Assembly (NCBI GenBank): GCA_027489065.1
Contig: JAIYAM010000020.1
Coordinates: forward strand, 1-51,006
Reading direction: 5' to 3'
Source: Erythrobacteraceae bacterium
GTDB lineage: Bacteria > Pseudomonadota > Alphaproteobacteria > Sphingomonadales > Sphingomonadaceae
Length of the DNA: 51,006 nt
The translations under genes and the position numbers were made by a program. Numbering within the stretch: the first letter of the stretch is position 1; the number at the start of each line of letters is the position of its first letter. Positions 36,763 to 45,065 of the stretch are shown piece by piece. The notes under the pieces are model-generated. The model was not told where the DNA came from. It saw nothing but the letters and a program-made list of their open reading frames with translations, and made no database searches.

Positions 36763-37476
36763 ATGCGCCCTTCAGGACGCGCGCCCGATGAAATGCGCGC
36801 CATCACGATCGAGACCGGCTTCACGCGCCACGCGGAAGGATCGGTGCTGATCGGCTTCGGCGACACCAAGGTGCTGTGCACCGCGAGCGTCGAGCGCGGC
36901 GTGCCGCCGTGGCTGCGCGGCAAGGGTGAAGGCTGGGTGACGGGCGAATATTCGATGCTCCCCCGCGCCACCCACACCCGCGGTGCGCGTGAAGCAGCCA
37001 AGGGCAAGCAATCGGGCCGGACGCAGGAAATCCAGCGGCTTATCGGGCGTTCCTTGCGTGCCGTGGTAGACTTGCAGAAGCTCGGAGAGCGGCAGATCAC
37101 CCTCGATTGCGACGTGATCCAGGCCGACGGCGGCACGCGCACCGCGGCGATTTCCGGCGCATGGATTGCGCTGCGTCTGGCGGTGAATGGCTTGATGGCC
37201 TCGGGCGATATCAAGCACGATCCGATCTCGGCGCAGGTCGCCGGGATCTCCTGCGGCATCTTCAAGGGCACGCCGGTCCTCGACCTAGACTATGACGAGG
37301 ACTCCAATGCCGAAGCCGATGGCAATTTCGTGCTCCTATCGGGCGGCAAGATCGCCGAAGTGCAGGCGACGGCCGAGGGCGCGACCTATGACGAGGAAGC
37401 TCTGCTGCGCCTCCTGCGCCTCGCCCGCATCGGCGCGGACCGCATCTTCGCCGCGCAATTGGACGCTATAAAATGA
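36763..37476 (+). CDS. rph: Ribonuclease PH
   Basis: 237 residues. Phosphorolytic 3' processing of tRNA. N-terminal [15 protein letters not shown], catalytic core with [17 protein letters not shown] and the phosphate-binding [15 protein letters not shown] region. ATG 36763 is chosen over an in-frame extension upstream, which overlaps hrcA. The stop overlaps the next start (ATGA). The neighbourhood hrcA, rph, rdgB, hemW is common in alphaproteobacteria. Confidence 0.96.
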   Translation: MRPSGRAPDEMRAITIETGFTRHAEGSVLIGFGDTKVLCTASVERGVPPWLRGKGEGWVTGEYSMLPRATHTRGAREAAKGKQSGRTQEIQRLIGRSLRAVVDLQKLGERQITLDCDVIQADGGTRTAAISGAWIALRLAVNGLMASGDIKHDPISAQVAGISCGIFKGTPVLDLDYDEDSNAEADGNFVLLSGGKIAEVQATAEGATYDEEALLRLLRLARIGADRIFAAQLDAIK

Positions 37477-38099
37477 CACGCCGCCTCGGCTCCGGCAGCC
37501 TTGTGATTGCCACGCATAACGCGGGCAAACTGAAGGAAATCGGCGCGTTGCTTGAGCCTTACGGGGTCAAGTGCCTCTCGGCCGGATCGCTCGGCCTGCC
37601 CGAGCCGGCCGAGACCGGCACCACCTTTGCCCAGAACGCGCTGCTGAAGGCGCGGGCGGCGGCGGAGGCTTCGGGGCTGGCGGCGCTCGCCGATGACAGC
37701 GGGCTTTCGGTGGCGGCTCTGGACGGCCGCCCCGGCGTCTACACCGCCGACTGGGCCGCGCGGCAGTGGTTCGAGGGGGCTCCGGGCCGTGACTGGTACA
37801 TGGCGATGGGCAAGGTCGAGGGGATGCTCGCCGAAGAGGGCCCAGATGTGGACCGCACCGCGGCGTTCCACTGCGTCCTCGCCATCGCCTGGCCCGACGG
37901 CGAATACGCGATCTACGAGGGGCGCTGCGAGGGAAGCCTCACCTGGCCGCCGCGAGGCCTCCTCGGCTTCGGCTATGATCCGGTGTTCGTGCCGAAAGGC
38001 CGGGCGCAGACCTTCGCCGAGATCGCGCCCGAGGAAAAGCACGCCGTCAGCCACCGCGCCGACGCTTTTGCCAAGCTGGTCGCCGAGCAGTTCGGCTAA
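37473..38099 (+). CDS. rdgB: RdgB/HAM1 family non-canonical purine NTP pyrophosphatase
   Basis: 208 residues. Sanitises dITP, ITP and XTP. Signature [10 protein letters not shown] at the N-terminus, [10 protein letters not shown] with the catalytic acids, and FGYDPVF near the C-terminus. ATG 37473 overlaps the rph stop by 4 nt, so it is coupled to rph. Convergent with the CAP-domain gene, 4 nt apart. Confidence 0.95.
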   Translation: MTRRLGSGSLVIATHNAGKLKEIGALLEPYGVKCLSAGSLGLPEPAETGTTFAQNALLKARAAAEASGLAALADDSGLSVAALDGRPGVYTADWAARQWFEGAPGRDWYMAMGKVEGMLAEEGPDVDRTAAFHCVLAIAWPDGEYAIYEGRCEGSLTWPPRGLLGFGYDPVFVPKGRAQTFAEIAPEEKHAVSHRADAFAKLVAEQFG

Positions 38100-38103
38100 A
38101 GCC

Positions 38104-38664
38104 TCAGCGGCGCGTCAGGCGTTCGGGCGGCGCGATGGCGCGGCCCCAGACATTGCCCGCCGGCCAGTAGCGGCACACCAGCACCTCCTCGGAAGGGGTA
38201 CGGGCGACGGCGCAACCTACCTCGCGGGTCTCGGGCCAGATCACCTGCGCATAGTGCCCCACGTCGCGCCACTGCCCGGTCGCCGAGATGTCGGGGAAGG
38301 TGCCGAAGCGGAAGTCGCGCTTTTCGGCGATGAAGAAGCCGACCGTCTCCCAGGGCGACCAGCGGTTCCGCGGGCCCCGCCACAGGTTCTCGCCCTGCCC
38401 GCGCCGCTGGTCCGGGGTGGCGTGCTCGTAGAGGTCCTTGGCAGCGAGGTGCGCGGCCCAGGCGGCGGCATCGGCGGCGAGCCTGTCGCTCCACGCGAGC
38501 GGGGCCATGCCGACTTCGGCGCGGCCTGCGTTGTGGGCGTCCAGCCATGCGCTCTCGACTGGCGATATCGCGCGAGAGGCTTGCGGCTGCGCTGGGCTCG
38601 CTGCCATAAGCAGCGCGATTGCCGCACAGCGCAGGGGCACGGTCGGGGAAAGGAACTTCGGCAT
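38104..38664 (-). CDS. Secreted CAP/SCP-domain protein
   Basis: 186 residues. Sec signal (MPKFLSPTVPLRCAAIALLM), then a CAP fold: HNAGRAEVGMAPLAW, HYAQVIW and EVLVCRYWPAGN are the three diagnostic blocks. Active-site His and Glu of the family are plausible in GHYAQVIWPET. Extracellular or periplasmic function unknown. Confidence 0.85.
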   Translation of the reverse strand: MPKFLSPTVPLRCAAIALLMAASPAQPQASRAISPVESAWLDAHNAGRAEVGMAPLAWSDRLAADAAAWAAHLAAKDLYEHATPDQRRGQGENLWRGPRNRWSPWETVGFFIAEKRDFRFGTFPDISATGQWRDVGHYAQVIWPETREVGCAVARTPSEEVLVCRYWPAGNVWGRAIAPPERLTRR

Positions 38665-38715
38665 GGCCCCAAGCTACGCCCGACCGGTTAAGCCATTCCG
38701 AAAGTCCTGCCCCCG

Positions 38716-39867
38716 ATGGCCCGCGCACTCTATATTCATTGGCCCTTCTGCGCGAAGAAATGCCCCTATTGCGACTTCAACTCGCATGTCCGGGAAGGCG
38801 TGGACGTGGCGGCGTGGCAGGCGGCGCTGATCGCCGACATGCGCGCCGAGGCTGGACTGGCTGGCGGCGAGGCGCTGACGTCGATCTTCTTCGGCGGCGG
38901 CACGCCCTCGCTGATGCCGCCCGCGCTGGTCGCGGCGCTGCTGGCGGAAGCCGAGCATCTATGGGGCTTCGATCCCGATATCGAGATCACGCTGGAGGCC
39001 AACCCTTCCTCGGTCGAGGCGGCGAACTTCGCGGCGCTGGCGAGCGAGGGGATCAACCGCGTCTCGCTGGGCGTGCAATCGCTGGACGATGCCGAACTCG
39101 GGTTCCTCGGTAGGCTCCACGGCGCGGACGAGGCGCTGGCGGCGCTGGACACGGCGCAGGCGCATTTCGGTCGGGTCAGCTTCGACCTCATCTATGCCCT
39201 CCCCGGCCACACGCCCGAGCTGTGGGAGCAGCGCCTGACCCGCGCCCTGAGCTTCGGGACGGGGCATCTCTCGCTCTACCAGCTCACCATCGAGCCCGGC
39301 ACGCGCTTTGCCAGCGATGTGCGGCGCGGGCGGCTTACCCCGCTCGATGACGACGCGGCCGCCGAGCTGTTCGACATCACCCAAAGCCTGACCGAAGCGG
39401 CAGGGCTGCCCGCCTACGAGACCAGCAACCACGCCCGCGCAGGCGAGCAGAGCCGCCACAACCTCGCATATTGGCGCTATCAGGATTACGCCGGGATCGG
39501 TCCCGGCGCGCATGGGCGGCGCTTGGGGCAAGCGACGGTGCGGCACAAGAAGCCCGAGAACTTCCTTGCCGCCGTCGCGCGTCAGGGCAACGGGATCGCC
39601 GAGGCCCGCGCGCTGCCCGTGAGCGATCAGGCGGCCGAGGCGCTGCTGATGGGCTTGCGGCTGACCGAGGGCATCGATCTCGCCGAGCTCTCGGTGCGCT
39701 TCGGCCTGCCTCGCGAAGGCCTGATCGACGAAGCGGCCCTCGCCCGCCTGCGCGGCCTTGGAATGATGTGGGCGCAAGGATCGCGGATGGGCGTCGCGCC
39801 GCCGGGGCGCCCGCTGCTCGACGCGCTGCTCGGCGAGGTGGTCGCCGACGCGCTGGTGGTGGCATGA
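38716..39867 (+). CDS. hemW: Heme chaperone/radical SAM protein HemW
   Basis: 383 residues. Radical SAM CxxxCxxC in CAKKCPYCDFNSH and the SAM-binding FFGGGTPSLM; the ALSFGTGHLSLYQLTIEPGT region is typical of HemW rather than HemN. ATG 38716. Overlaps xerC by 4 nt. As HemW, it inserts or carries heme rather than oxidising coproporphyrinogen (family knowledge). Confidence 0.93.
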   Translation: MARALYIHWPFCAKKCPYCDFNSHVREGVDVAAWQAALIADMRAEAGLAGGEALTSIFFGGGTPSLMPPALVAALLAEAEHLWGFDPDIEITLEANPSSVEAANFAALASEGINRVSLGVQSLDDAELGFLGRLHGADEALAALDTAQAHFGRVSFDLIYALPGHTPELWEQRLTRALSFGTGHLSLYQLTIEPGTRFASDVRRGRLTPLDDDAAAELFDITQSLTEAAGLPAYETSNHARAGEQSRHNLAYWRYQDYAGIGPGAHGRRLGQATVRHKKPENFLAAVARQGNGIAEARALPVSDQAAEALLMGLRLTEGIDLAELSVRFGLPREGLIDEAALARLRGLGMMWAQGSRMGVAPPGRPLLDALLGEVVADALVVA

Positions 39868-40763
39868 GCGGCGTCGAAATTCTCGAGGCGTGGCGCAGGC
39901 ATCTCGCGCTCGGCCGCCGCCGGTCGCCGCACACCGTGCGCGCCTATGTCGCGGCGGCGCAGCGTCTTGTCGCGGCGCGGGGCCTGGAGGACTGGTCGGC
40001 GGTCTCGCTGGTCGAGACGCACGATCTGCGCGCGCACCTCGCCGCGCGCCGGGCCGAGGGGCTCGGCAATGCCAGCACAGCGCGCGAGCTTTCGGCGATC
40101 AAGGCGTTCATCGCCTTTGCGCGGAGCGAAGCCGGAGATCCCGACCCCTCGCCGCCGCGCCTGAGAGGCCCCCGCATCAAGAAGGGCCTGCCCCGCCCCG
40201 TCACCCCCGACGAGGCGGCCAACCTTGCCGAGCATGTCGGCGACTTCGCAGCCGTGGACTGGATCGGGGCGCGCGACCGGGCGGTGCTGCTGCTGCTCTA
40301 CGGATCGGGCCTGCGCATCGCCGAGGCGCTGTCGCTCACGGGGCGCGACGCTCATCCCGGCGAGGTGCTGCGCGTGACCGGCAAGGGCGGCAAGCAGCGC
40401 GTGGTCCCGGTGCTCCCGATCACCCGGGAGGCGCTCGCGGACTATGTGAAGCTCTGCCCCTTCGCGCTCCCGGCGAACGAACCCCTGTTCCGCGGTGCCA
40501 AGGGCGGGCCGCTCTCCCCGGGCATGGTGCAGAAGGCGATGGCGCAGGCGCGCCGCGCGCTCGGCCTGCCCGAGACGGCGACGCCGCACGCACTGAGGCA
40601 CTCTTTCGCCACCCATCTGCTGAGCGCAGGCGCGGATCTGAGGAGCCTGCAGGAGTTGTTGGGGCACGCCTCGTTGGGCTCGACCCAGATCTACACCCGC
40701 GTCGACGCGGCGGCGTTGCTGGCGAATTATCGGAGCGCCCATCCAAGGGCGGGGAAGGCGTAG
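39864..40763 (+). CDS. xerC: Tyrosine recombinase XerC
   Basis: 299 residues. N-terminal SAM-like DNA-binding domain (RRSPHTVRAYVAAAQRL), catalytic Arg in GSGLRIAEAL, HxxR in HALRHSFATHL, second His in LGHASLGSTQIYT with the nucleophile Tyr at its end. Length and absence of phage genes favour XerC (dif resolution) over a phage integrase. ATG overlaps the hemW stop. Confidence 0.92.
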   Translation: MSGVEILEAWRRHLALGRRRSPHTVRAYVAAAQRLVAARGLEDWSAVSLVETHDLRAHLAARRAEGLGNASTARELSAIKAFIAFARSEAGDPDPSPPRLRGPRIKKGLPRPVTPDEAANLAEHVGDFAAVDWIGARDRAVLLLLYGSGLRIAEALSLTGRDAHPGEVLRVTGKGGKQRVVPVLPITREALADYVKLCPFALPANEPLFRGAKGGPLSPGMVQKAMAQARRALGLPETATPHALRHSFATHLLSAGADLRSLQELLGHASLGSTQIYTRVDAAALLANYRSAHPRAGKA

Positions 40764-40768
40764 CTACT

Positions 40769-40872
40769 CGTCATTGCGACGAGCCGCAGGCCACGCGGCA
40801 ATCCACAGACCACCCTCTCCCGATGGTTCCGCGTCTGTCCATGGCGTGCTTCGCTTCGCTCGCAATGACGAG
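40769..40872. repeat. Interspersed palindromic (REP-like) repeat
   Basis: Arms TCGTCATTGCGA (40769-40780) and TCGCAATGACGA (40861-40872) are perfect reverse complements. The interior carries ACGCGGCAATCCACAGA and GCTTCGCTTCGC, which resemble the common CATTGCGAGCG...AAGCAATCC repeat seen between genes in many bacteria. It lies between the ends of two converging genes and may act as a transcript end. Confidence 0.75.
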
Positions 40873-40880
40873 GCAGGATC

Positions 40881-41498
40881 CTATTCCCCGCTCTCGTGGT
40901 GGCGGGCCGGCTTCCACGTCGCCACGCGGTAGATGTAGTAAACCACGCCCACCAGCACCAAGCCGAGCACGCCATAGCCGGCAACGGTCTCGAAGCGTTC
41001 GACAAGCGGCGCCATCGCCCGGCCGCCGAAGATCAGGATGCCGTTCCAGATCGCTGAGCCGAGCGCGGTGTAGAGGCAGAACTTCCACAGCTTCATGTGG
41101 GCAAGGCCCGCCGGCAGCGACACCATGGTGCGCAGCACCGGGGAGAACCTGAGAGCGAAGACGATCCCGCCGCCATACTTGCGGAAGATGTCGCGCGCCT
41201 TGGTGAACTCGTCCCACTCGAAGGTCAGCCACCGGCCCCAGCGGTCGATGATGCGCTTCAACTGGTCCTCGTTCCACACCTTGCCGACCCAGAACCAGAA
41301 CAGGTTGCCTGCCACCGTCCCGGCCGTGGCGACGATCCACACGGTGGCAAAGCTCATCTCGCCCCGGGCGACGAGCACGCCGGCGGCGCCCATGATCACC
41401 TCGCTGGGGATCGGCGGGAAGACGTTCTCGGCCATCATCAGGAAGAAGATGCCGATATAGCCACCCTTGCCGAGCAGTTCGAGAATATAGCCGGTCAT
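40881..41498 (-). CDS. DedA family membrane protein
   Basis: 205 residues, several hydrophobic segments. DedA marks: FPPIPSEVI in the first re-entrant region and RFSPVLRTMVSLPAG in the second. Proposed flippase or lipid-homeostasis role in the inner membrane. ATG 41498 starts MTGYILELLGKGGYIG; the frame to 41573 adds an unrelated leader. Confidence 0.9.
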   Translation of the reverse strand: MTGYILELLGKGGYIGIFFLMMAENVFPPIPSEVIMGAAGVLVARGEMSFATVWIVATAGTVAGNLFWFWVGKVWNEDQLKRIIDRWGRWLTFEWDEFTKARDIFRKYGGGIVFALRFSPVLRTMVSLPAGLAHMKLWKFCLYTALGSAIWNGILIFGGRAMAPLVERFETVAGYGVLGLVLVGVVYYIYRVATWKPARHHESGE

Positions 41499-41529
41499 GG
41501 GTGGCGGGAGGATCCGGGTGGTGAGAGGG

Positions 41530-42498
41530 TCAGGCGGCGGCGCGTCGCTCGGCCAGGCGCCGCTCGATCGCATTCCAGATCATGCCCGCGGTATCGGTGT
41601 TGTTGAAGCGGTCAATCGCCACGATGCCCGTGGGGGACGTTACGTTGATTTCGGTGAGCCATTGCCCGCCGATCACGTCGATGCCCACGAAGGTCAGGCC
41701 GAGGCGCTTGAGGTCCGGGCCGAGCGCGGCGCAGATTGCCTGTTCGCGCTCCGTCAGCTCGGTGGGCTGCGCGGAGCCGCCCATCGCGAGGTTCGACCGG
41801 AATTCGCCCTCGCCCGGAATACGGTTGATCGCGCCCGCGATCTCGCCGTCGATCAGCACGATGCGCTTGTCGCCCTTGGCGACCTCGGGGAGGAAGGGCT
41901 GGACCATGTGCGGCTCGGGCCAGGTCTGGTTGAACACCTCGAACAGCGCGGTGAGGTTTTCGGCATTCTCGCCAATGCGGAAGATCGCCTTGCCGCCGTT
42001 GCCGTGGATCGGCTTGACCACGATCGCGCCATGCTTCGCCATGAAACGCCGCACCTCGTCCACCGAGCGGGTCACCAGCGTTGGCGGCATGAAGCGGCGG
42101 TAGTTCAGCACCATCACCTTTTCGGGGCTGTTGCGGACATTGGCGGGATCGTTGACCACCAGCGTCTCGGCGGCGATCCGTTCAAGCAGGTGGGTGGCGG
42201 TGATGTAGCCCATGTGGAACGGCGGATCCTGCCGCATCAGCACCACATCGACGTCGCGGCCCAGGTCGAGCCGCACTTCCTCCCCGCGCTTGAAATGATC
42301 GCCCACCACCCGCTGCACCGTCACCGGGAAGGCACGGGCGAAGAGCCGGTCGTCCTCGTCGAGAGTGAGGCTCTCGACATGGTATTCGAAGACCGAATAG
42401 CCCCGCGCCTGCGCGGCGAGCATCAGCGCGAAGGAGCTGTCGCCGGCGATGTTGATCCGGTCGATGGGGTCCATCTGGACGGCAACGCGCAATGTCAT
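41530..42498 (-). CDS. gshB: Glutathione synthase
   Basis: 322 residues, ATP-grasp. N-terminal TLRVAVQMDPIDRINIAGDS, DVVLMRQDPPF in the mid domain and ATP-binding KPIHGNGGKAIFRI. Completes glutathione from gamma-glutamylcysteine and glycine. Lies upstream of dedA and downstream of yraN on the same strand, within about 30 nt each. Confidence 0.95.
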   Translation of the reverse strand: MTLRVAVQMDPIDRINIAGDSSFALMLAAQARGYSVFEYHVESLTLDEDDRLFARAFPVTVQRVVGDHFKRGEEVRLDLGRDVDVVLMRQDPPFHMGYITATHLLERIAAETLVVNDPANVRNSPEKVMVLNYRRFMPPTLVTRSVDEVRRFMAKHGAIVVKPIHGNGGKAIFRIGENAENLTALFEVFNQTWPEPHMVQPFLPEVAKGDKRIVLIDGEIAGAINRIPGEGEFRSNLAMGGSAQPTELTEREQAICAALGPDLKRLGLTFVGIDVIGGQWLTEINVTSPTGIVAIDRFNNTDTAGMIWNAIERRLAERRAAA

Positions 42499-42516
42499 GA
42501 AATCACTCCGAAGGGA

Positions 42517-42909
42517 TCAGCCGAAAGGCATCCAGGCGTTCTCGATGTGGGTGGGCTTGCGGCCCGGTGCAAGCAGGATGACGTCGATACGGATGTCATC
42601 GCCCGCGCTTGCATAGTCCTGCCAGACCAGCTCCACCGCCGCCGCGACGCGGGCAAGGCGGCGTTCGTCGATGGCGTCGGAAAGGCTCGCGGAGCGGGCG
42701 CGCCACTTGACCTCGACGAAGGCGACGAGGCCAGTCCGCCTCGCGACCAGATCGATCTCGCCGCGCTTTGTCTTCACCCGCTCGGCGAGGATGCGCCAGC
42801 CCTTGCTCGCGAGGAACATCGCGGCCTCGGCCTCGCCCTCGCGGCCGCGCTGGTCGGCCTCGTGGCGTTGTTCAGGCGTGCGGGGCGCGGGGCTTCGAGG
42901 CTCGCTCAT
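42517..42909 (-). CDS. YraN/UPF0102 family nuclease-like protein
   Basis: 130 residues. EAEAAMFLASKGW and GEIDLVARR...FVEVKWR give the restriction-endonuclease-like core (Glu, Asp, Glu-x-Lys) of UPF0102. ATG 42909 overlaps the stop of rsmI. The order rsmI, yraN and an LpoA-like gene nearby repeats the conserved yraL-yraM-yraN neighbourhood of Escherichia coli. Confidence 0.9.
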   Translation of the reverse strand: MSEPRSPAPRTPEQRHEADQRGREGEAEAAMFLASKGWRILAERVKTKRGEIDLVARRTGLVAFVEVKWRARSASLSDAIDERRLARVAAAVELVWQDYASAGDDIRIDVILLAPGRKPTHIENAWMPFG

Positions 42910-43766
42910 TCGCCCTTCAGCTCCAGCGCGCGGGCATAGAGCACCGCGCGGTTGATGCCGGTGGCCTTGGCGACCTGCCCGGCAGCCTTGCCCGGCCCCG
43001 CCTCCGCCATCGCCGCGCGCAGCAGCGCGTCGGTATCGAGCACGGGGGCCTCGGCCTCGGCAGGAGGCCCGATCAGCAGCACGATCTCGCCCTTGGGAGG
43101 ATGCGCGGCGTAGTGCGCTGCGAGAGCCGCGGCGTTCCCCGTGCGGCATTCCTCGTGCAGCTTGGTAAGCTCACGCGCCACCGCCACATCGCGGTCCGGC
43201 CACAGTTCGGCGATGGCGGTGAGCGAGCGTTCGAGGCGCGGGGCGGTCTCGTAGAACACCAGCGTTGCGGCGGTCCCCGCCAGCCCCTCCAGCGTCTCGC
43301 GGCGGGCCTTGTCCTTGACGGGCAGGAAGCCTGCAAACAGGAAGCGGTCGCTCGGCAGGCCGGCCATCGCCAGCGCCGAGATCGCGGCGCACGGCCCGGG
43401 AATGCTCGTCACCGTCACGCCCGCGCTGCGCGCCTCGCGCACCAGCCGGTAACCGGGATCGGAAATCAGCGGCGTTCCCGCGTCCGACACCAGCGCGACC
43501 GGCGCACGCCTCGCTTCGTCGATGATCCGGGCACGCACCTGCTCCGAGGCGTGATCGTCGAGCCGCTGGAGCTTTGCCTTGATCCCGATATGTTTCAACA
43601 ACTTGCCTGTCACCCGCGTATCCTCGCAAGCGACCAGCGCGGCGCCGGCGAGCACCTGGATGGCACGCAGCGTGATGTCGCCCAGATTGCCAATCGGGGT
43701 CGCCACGATATACACCCCCGGCTCGAGGGTTCCTGCGGGAATGGATGGCAGCTCCAGCGGTCTCAC
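42906..43766 (-). CDS. rsmI: 16S rRNA (cytidine-2'-O) methyltransferase RsmI
   Basis: 286 residues. Tetrapyrrole-methylase fold: YIVATPIGNLGDIT, SDAGTPLISDPGYRL and SIPGPCAAISALAMAG. Methylates C1402 of 16S rRNA. I start at GTG 43766, which gives the family length; no good ribosome binding site is visible, and TTG alternatives lie upstream. Divergent from the LpoA-like gene. Confidence 0.92.
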   Translation of the reverse strand: MRPLELPSIPAGTLEPGVYIVATPIGNLGDITLRAIQVLAGAALVACEDTRVTGKLLKHIGIKAKLQRLDDHASEQVRARIIDEARRAPVALVSDAGTPLISDPGYRLVREARSAGVTVTSIPGPCAAISALAMAGLPSDRFLFAGFLPVKDKARRETLEGLAGTAATLVFYETAPRLERSLTAIAELWPDRDVAVARELTKLHEECRTGNAAALAAHYAAHPPKGEIVLLIGPPAEAEAPVLDTDALLRAAMAEAGPGKAAGQVAKATGINRAVLYARALELKGE

Positions 43767-43804
43767 GGCCGGTTCTTTGGAGCACGACAGAGGGGTCGGC
43801 AAGG

Positions 43805-45007
43805 ATGAAGCTTTACCAGAGGCCCGGCGTGGCCGGTTGGCTCGGCGGAACGGTGCGGCATTTGACGGGGCGCAACCTCGCGCTTGCAGGCGCGGCGATG
43901 CTTGCGGCCGGGTGCCAGGTCGTCCCCAAGGCGAGCGGGCCTGCGACCTCCGGGCCGCCGCCTGCGCCAGAGCCGTCCGAGACAGCCCTGCCAAGCGACA
44001 CCGGCCGCCACCGCATCGCGCTGCTCGTGCCGCTTTCCGGCGATGCCGCCAATGTCGGCCAGGCGATCGCCAATGCCACGACGATGGCGCTGCTCGATAC
44101 CAAGTCCGACAACCTGCGCATCACCACCTATGACACCGCCGGCGGCATCGCGGGCGCCGCGAGGAAGGCGATTGCCGATGGCAACAGGCTGATCCTCGGC
44201 CCGCTCAATGCCGATGCCGTGCCCGCCGTGCAGGCCGCCGCGCGTCCCGCCGGCGTGCCGGTGATCGCCTTCGCCAACGACCCCGCGGTCGCCAGCGCGG
44301 ATGTCTTCGTGATCGGCCACATGCCCGAACAATCAATCCGCCGATCGGTCCAGTATGCCCGCTCGAAGGGCGCGGCCCGTTTCGCGGTGCTCGCGCCCGA
44401 GGGCGATTACGGCGCCCGCTCGGTCTCGGCGCTCGAGAACGCGCTGCGCGATTACGGCGGGGCGCTTTCGGCCAGGCAGACCTATGCGCGCGGCAACACC
44501 TCGATCGTCAGCGCGGCCTCGCGCCTCAGGGCGGCGGGCGGCTACGATACCGTGCTGATCGCCGACAGCGTGCGCCTCGGGACCGATGCGGCGGGCGAAT
44601 TGAACAAGGGCCGCGCCCGCACCCGCATCCTCGGCACGGAATTGTGGAGCGGAGAAGCGGCGCTGACCAAGGCACCCGCGCTCAATGGCGCGCTGTTCGC
44701 TGCCGTGTCCGACCAGCGCTTCGGCCGCTTCGCCGACAGCTATGCCACGCGCTTCGGCAGCCAGCCCTACCGGGTGGCGACATTGGGCTATGATGCGGTG
44801 CTGCTGACGCTGCGGGTGGCGCGCGACTGGAAGGTGGGCGCGCCCTTCCCCAAGGCGATGCTGTTCGACAAGGGCGGCTTCCTCGGGGTCGACGGCGCGT
44901 TCCGCTTCAGCCGCAACGGGGTGGTCGAGCGCGCGCTGGAAGTGCGCGAGGTCAGGGGCGGCGAAGTCACCCCGGTCGACCCCGCCCCTGCTGGCTTCGG
45001 CAAGTGA
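43805..45007 (+). CDS. LpoA-like penicillin-binding protein activator lipoprotein
   Basis: 400 residues. Lipoprotein-type N-terminus with LAAGC at about residue 37, then a Pro-rich linker and a periplasmic-binding fold of the ABC branched-chain type (IALLVPLSGDAANVGQAIANA; GPLNADAVPAVQ; VPVIAFAND). That is the LpoA/YraM architecture, minus its N-terminal TPR half, consistent with the alphaproteobacterial form. It probably stimulates PBP1-type synthases at the outer membrane. ATG 43805; neighbours rsmI and yraN support the assignment. Confidence 0.85.
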   Translation: MKLYQRPGVAGWLGGTVRHLTGRNLALAGAAMLAAGCQVVPKASGPATSGPPPAPEPSETALPSDTGRHRIALLVPLSGDAANVGQAIANATTMALLDTKSDNLRITTYDTAGGIAGAARKAIADGNRLILGPLNADAVPAVQAAARPAGVPVIAFANDPAVASADVFVIGHMPEQSIRRSVQYARSKGAARFAVLAPEGDYGARSVSALENALRDYGGALSARQTYARGNTSIVSAASRLRAAGGYDTVLIADSVRLGTDAAGELNKGRARTRILGTELWSGEAALTKAPALNGALFAAVSDQRFGRFADSYATRFGSQPYRVATLGYDAVLLTLRVARDWKVGAPFPKAMLFDKGGFLGVDGAFRFSRNGVVERALEVREVRGGEVTPVDPAPAGFGK

Positions 45008-45065
45008 GTATAATCCCCGGGGGTGACTTGTGAGGCCGAGCGCCGCGCGCCTATAAGCGCGCTCC

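Noticed and set aside
39864..40763. Tyrosine recombinase as a phage integrase
   Set aside because: Coupled to hemW, of XerC length, with no phage genes or attachment repeats nearby.
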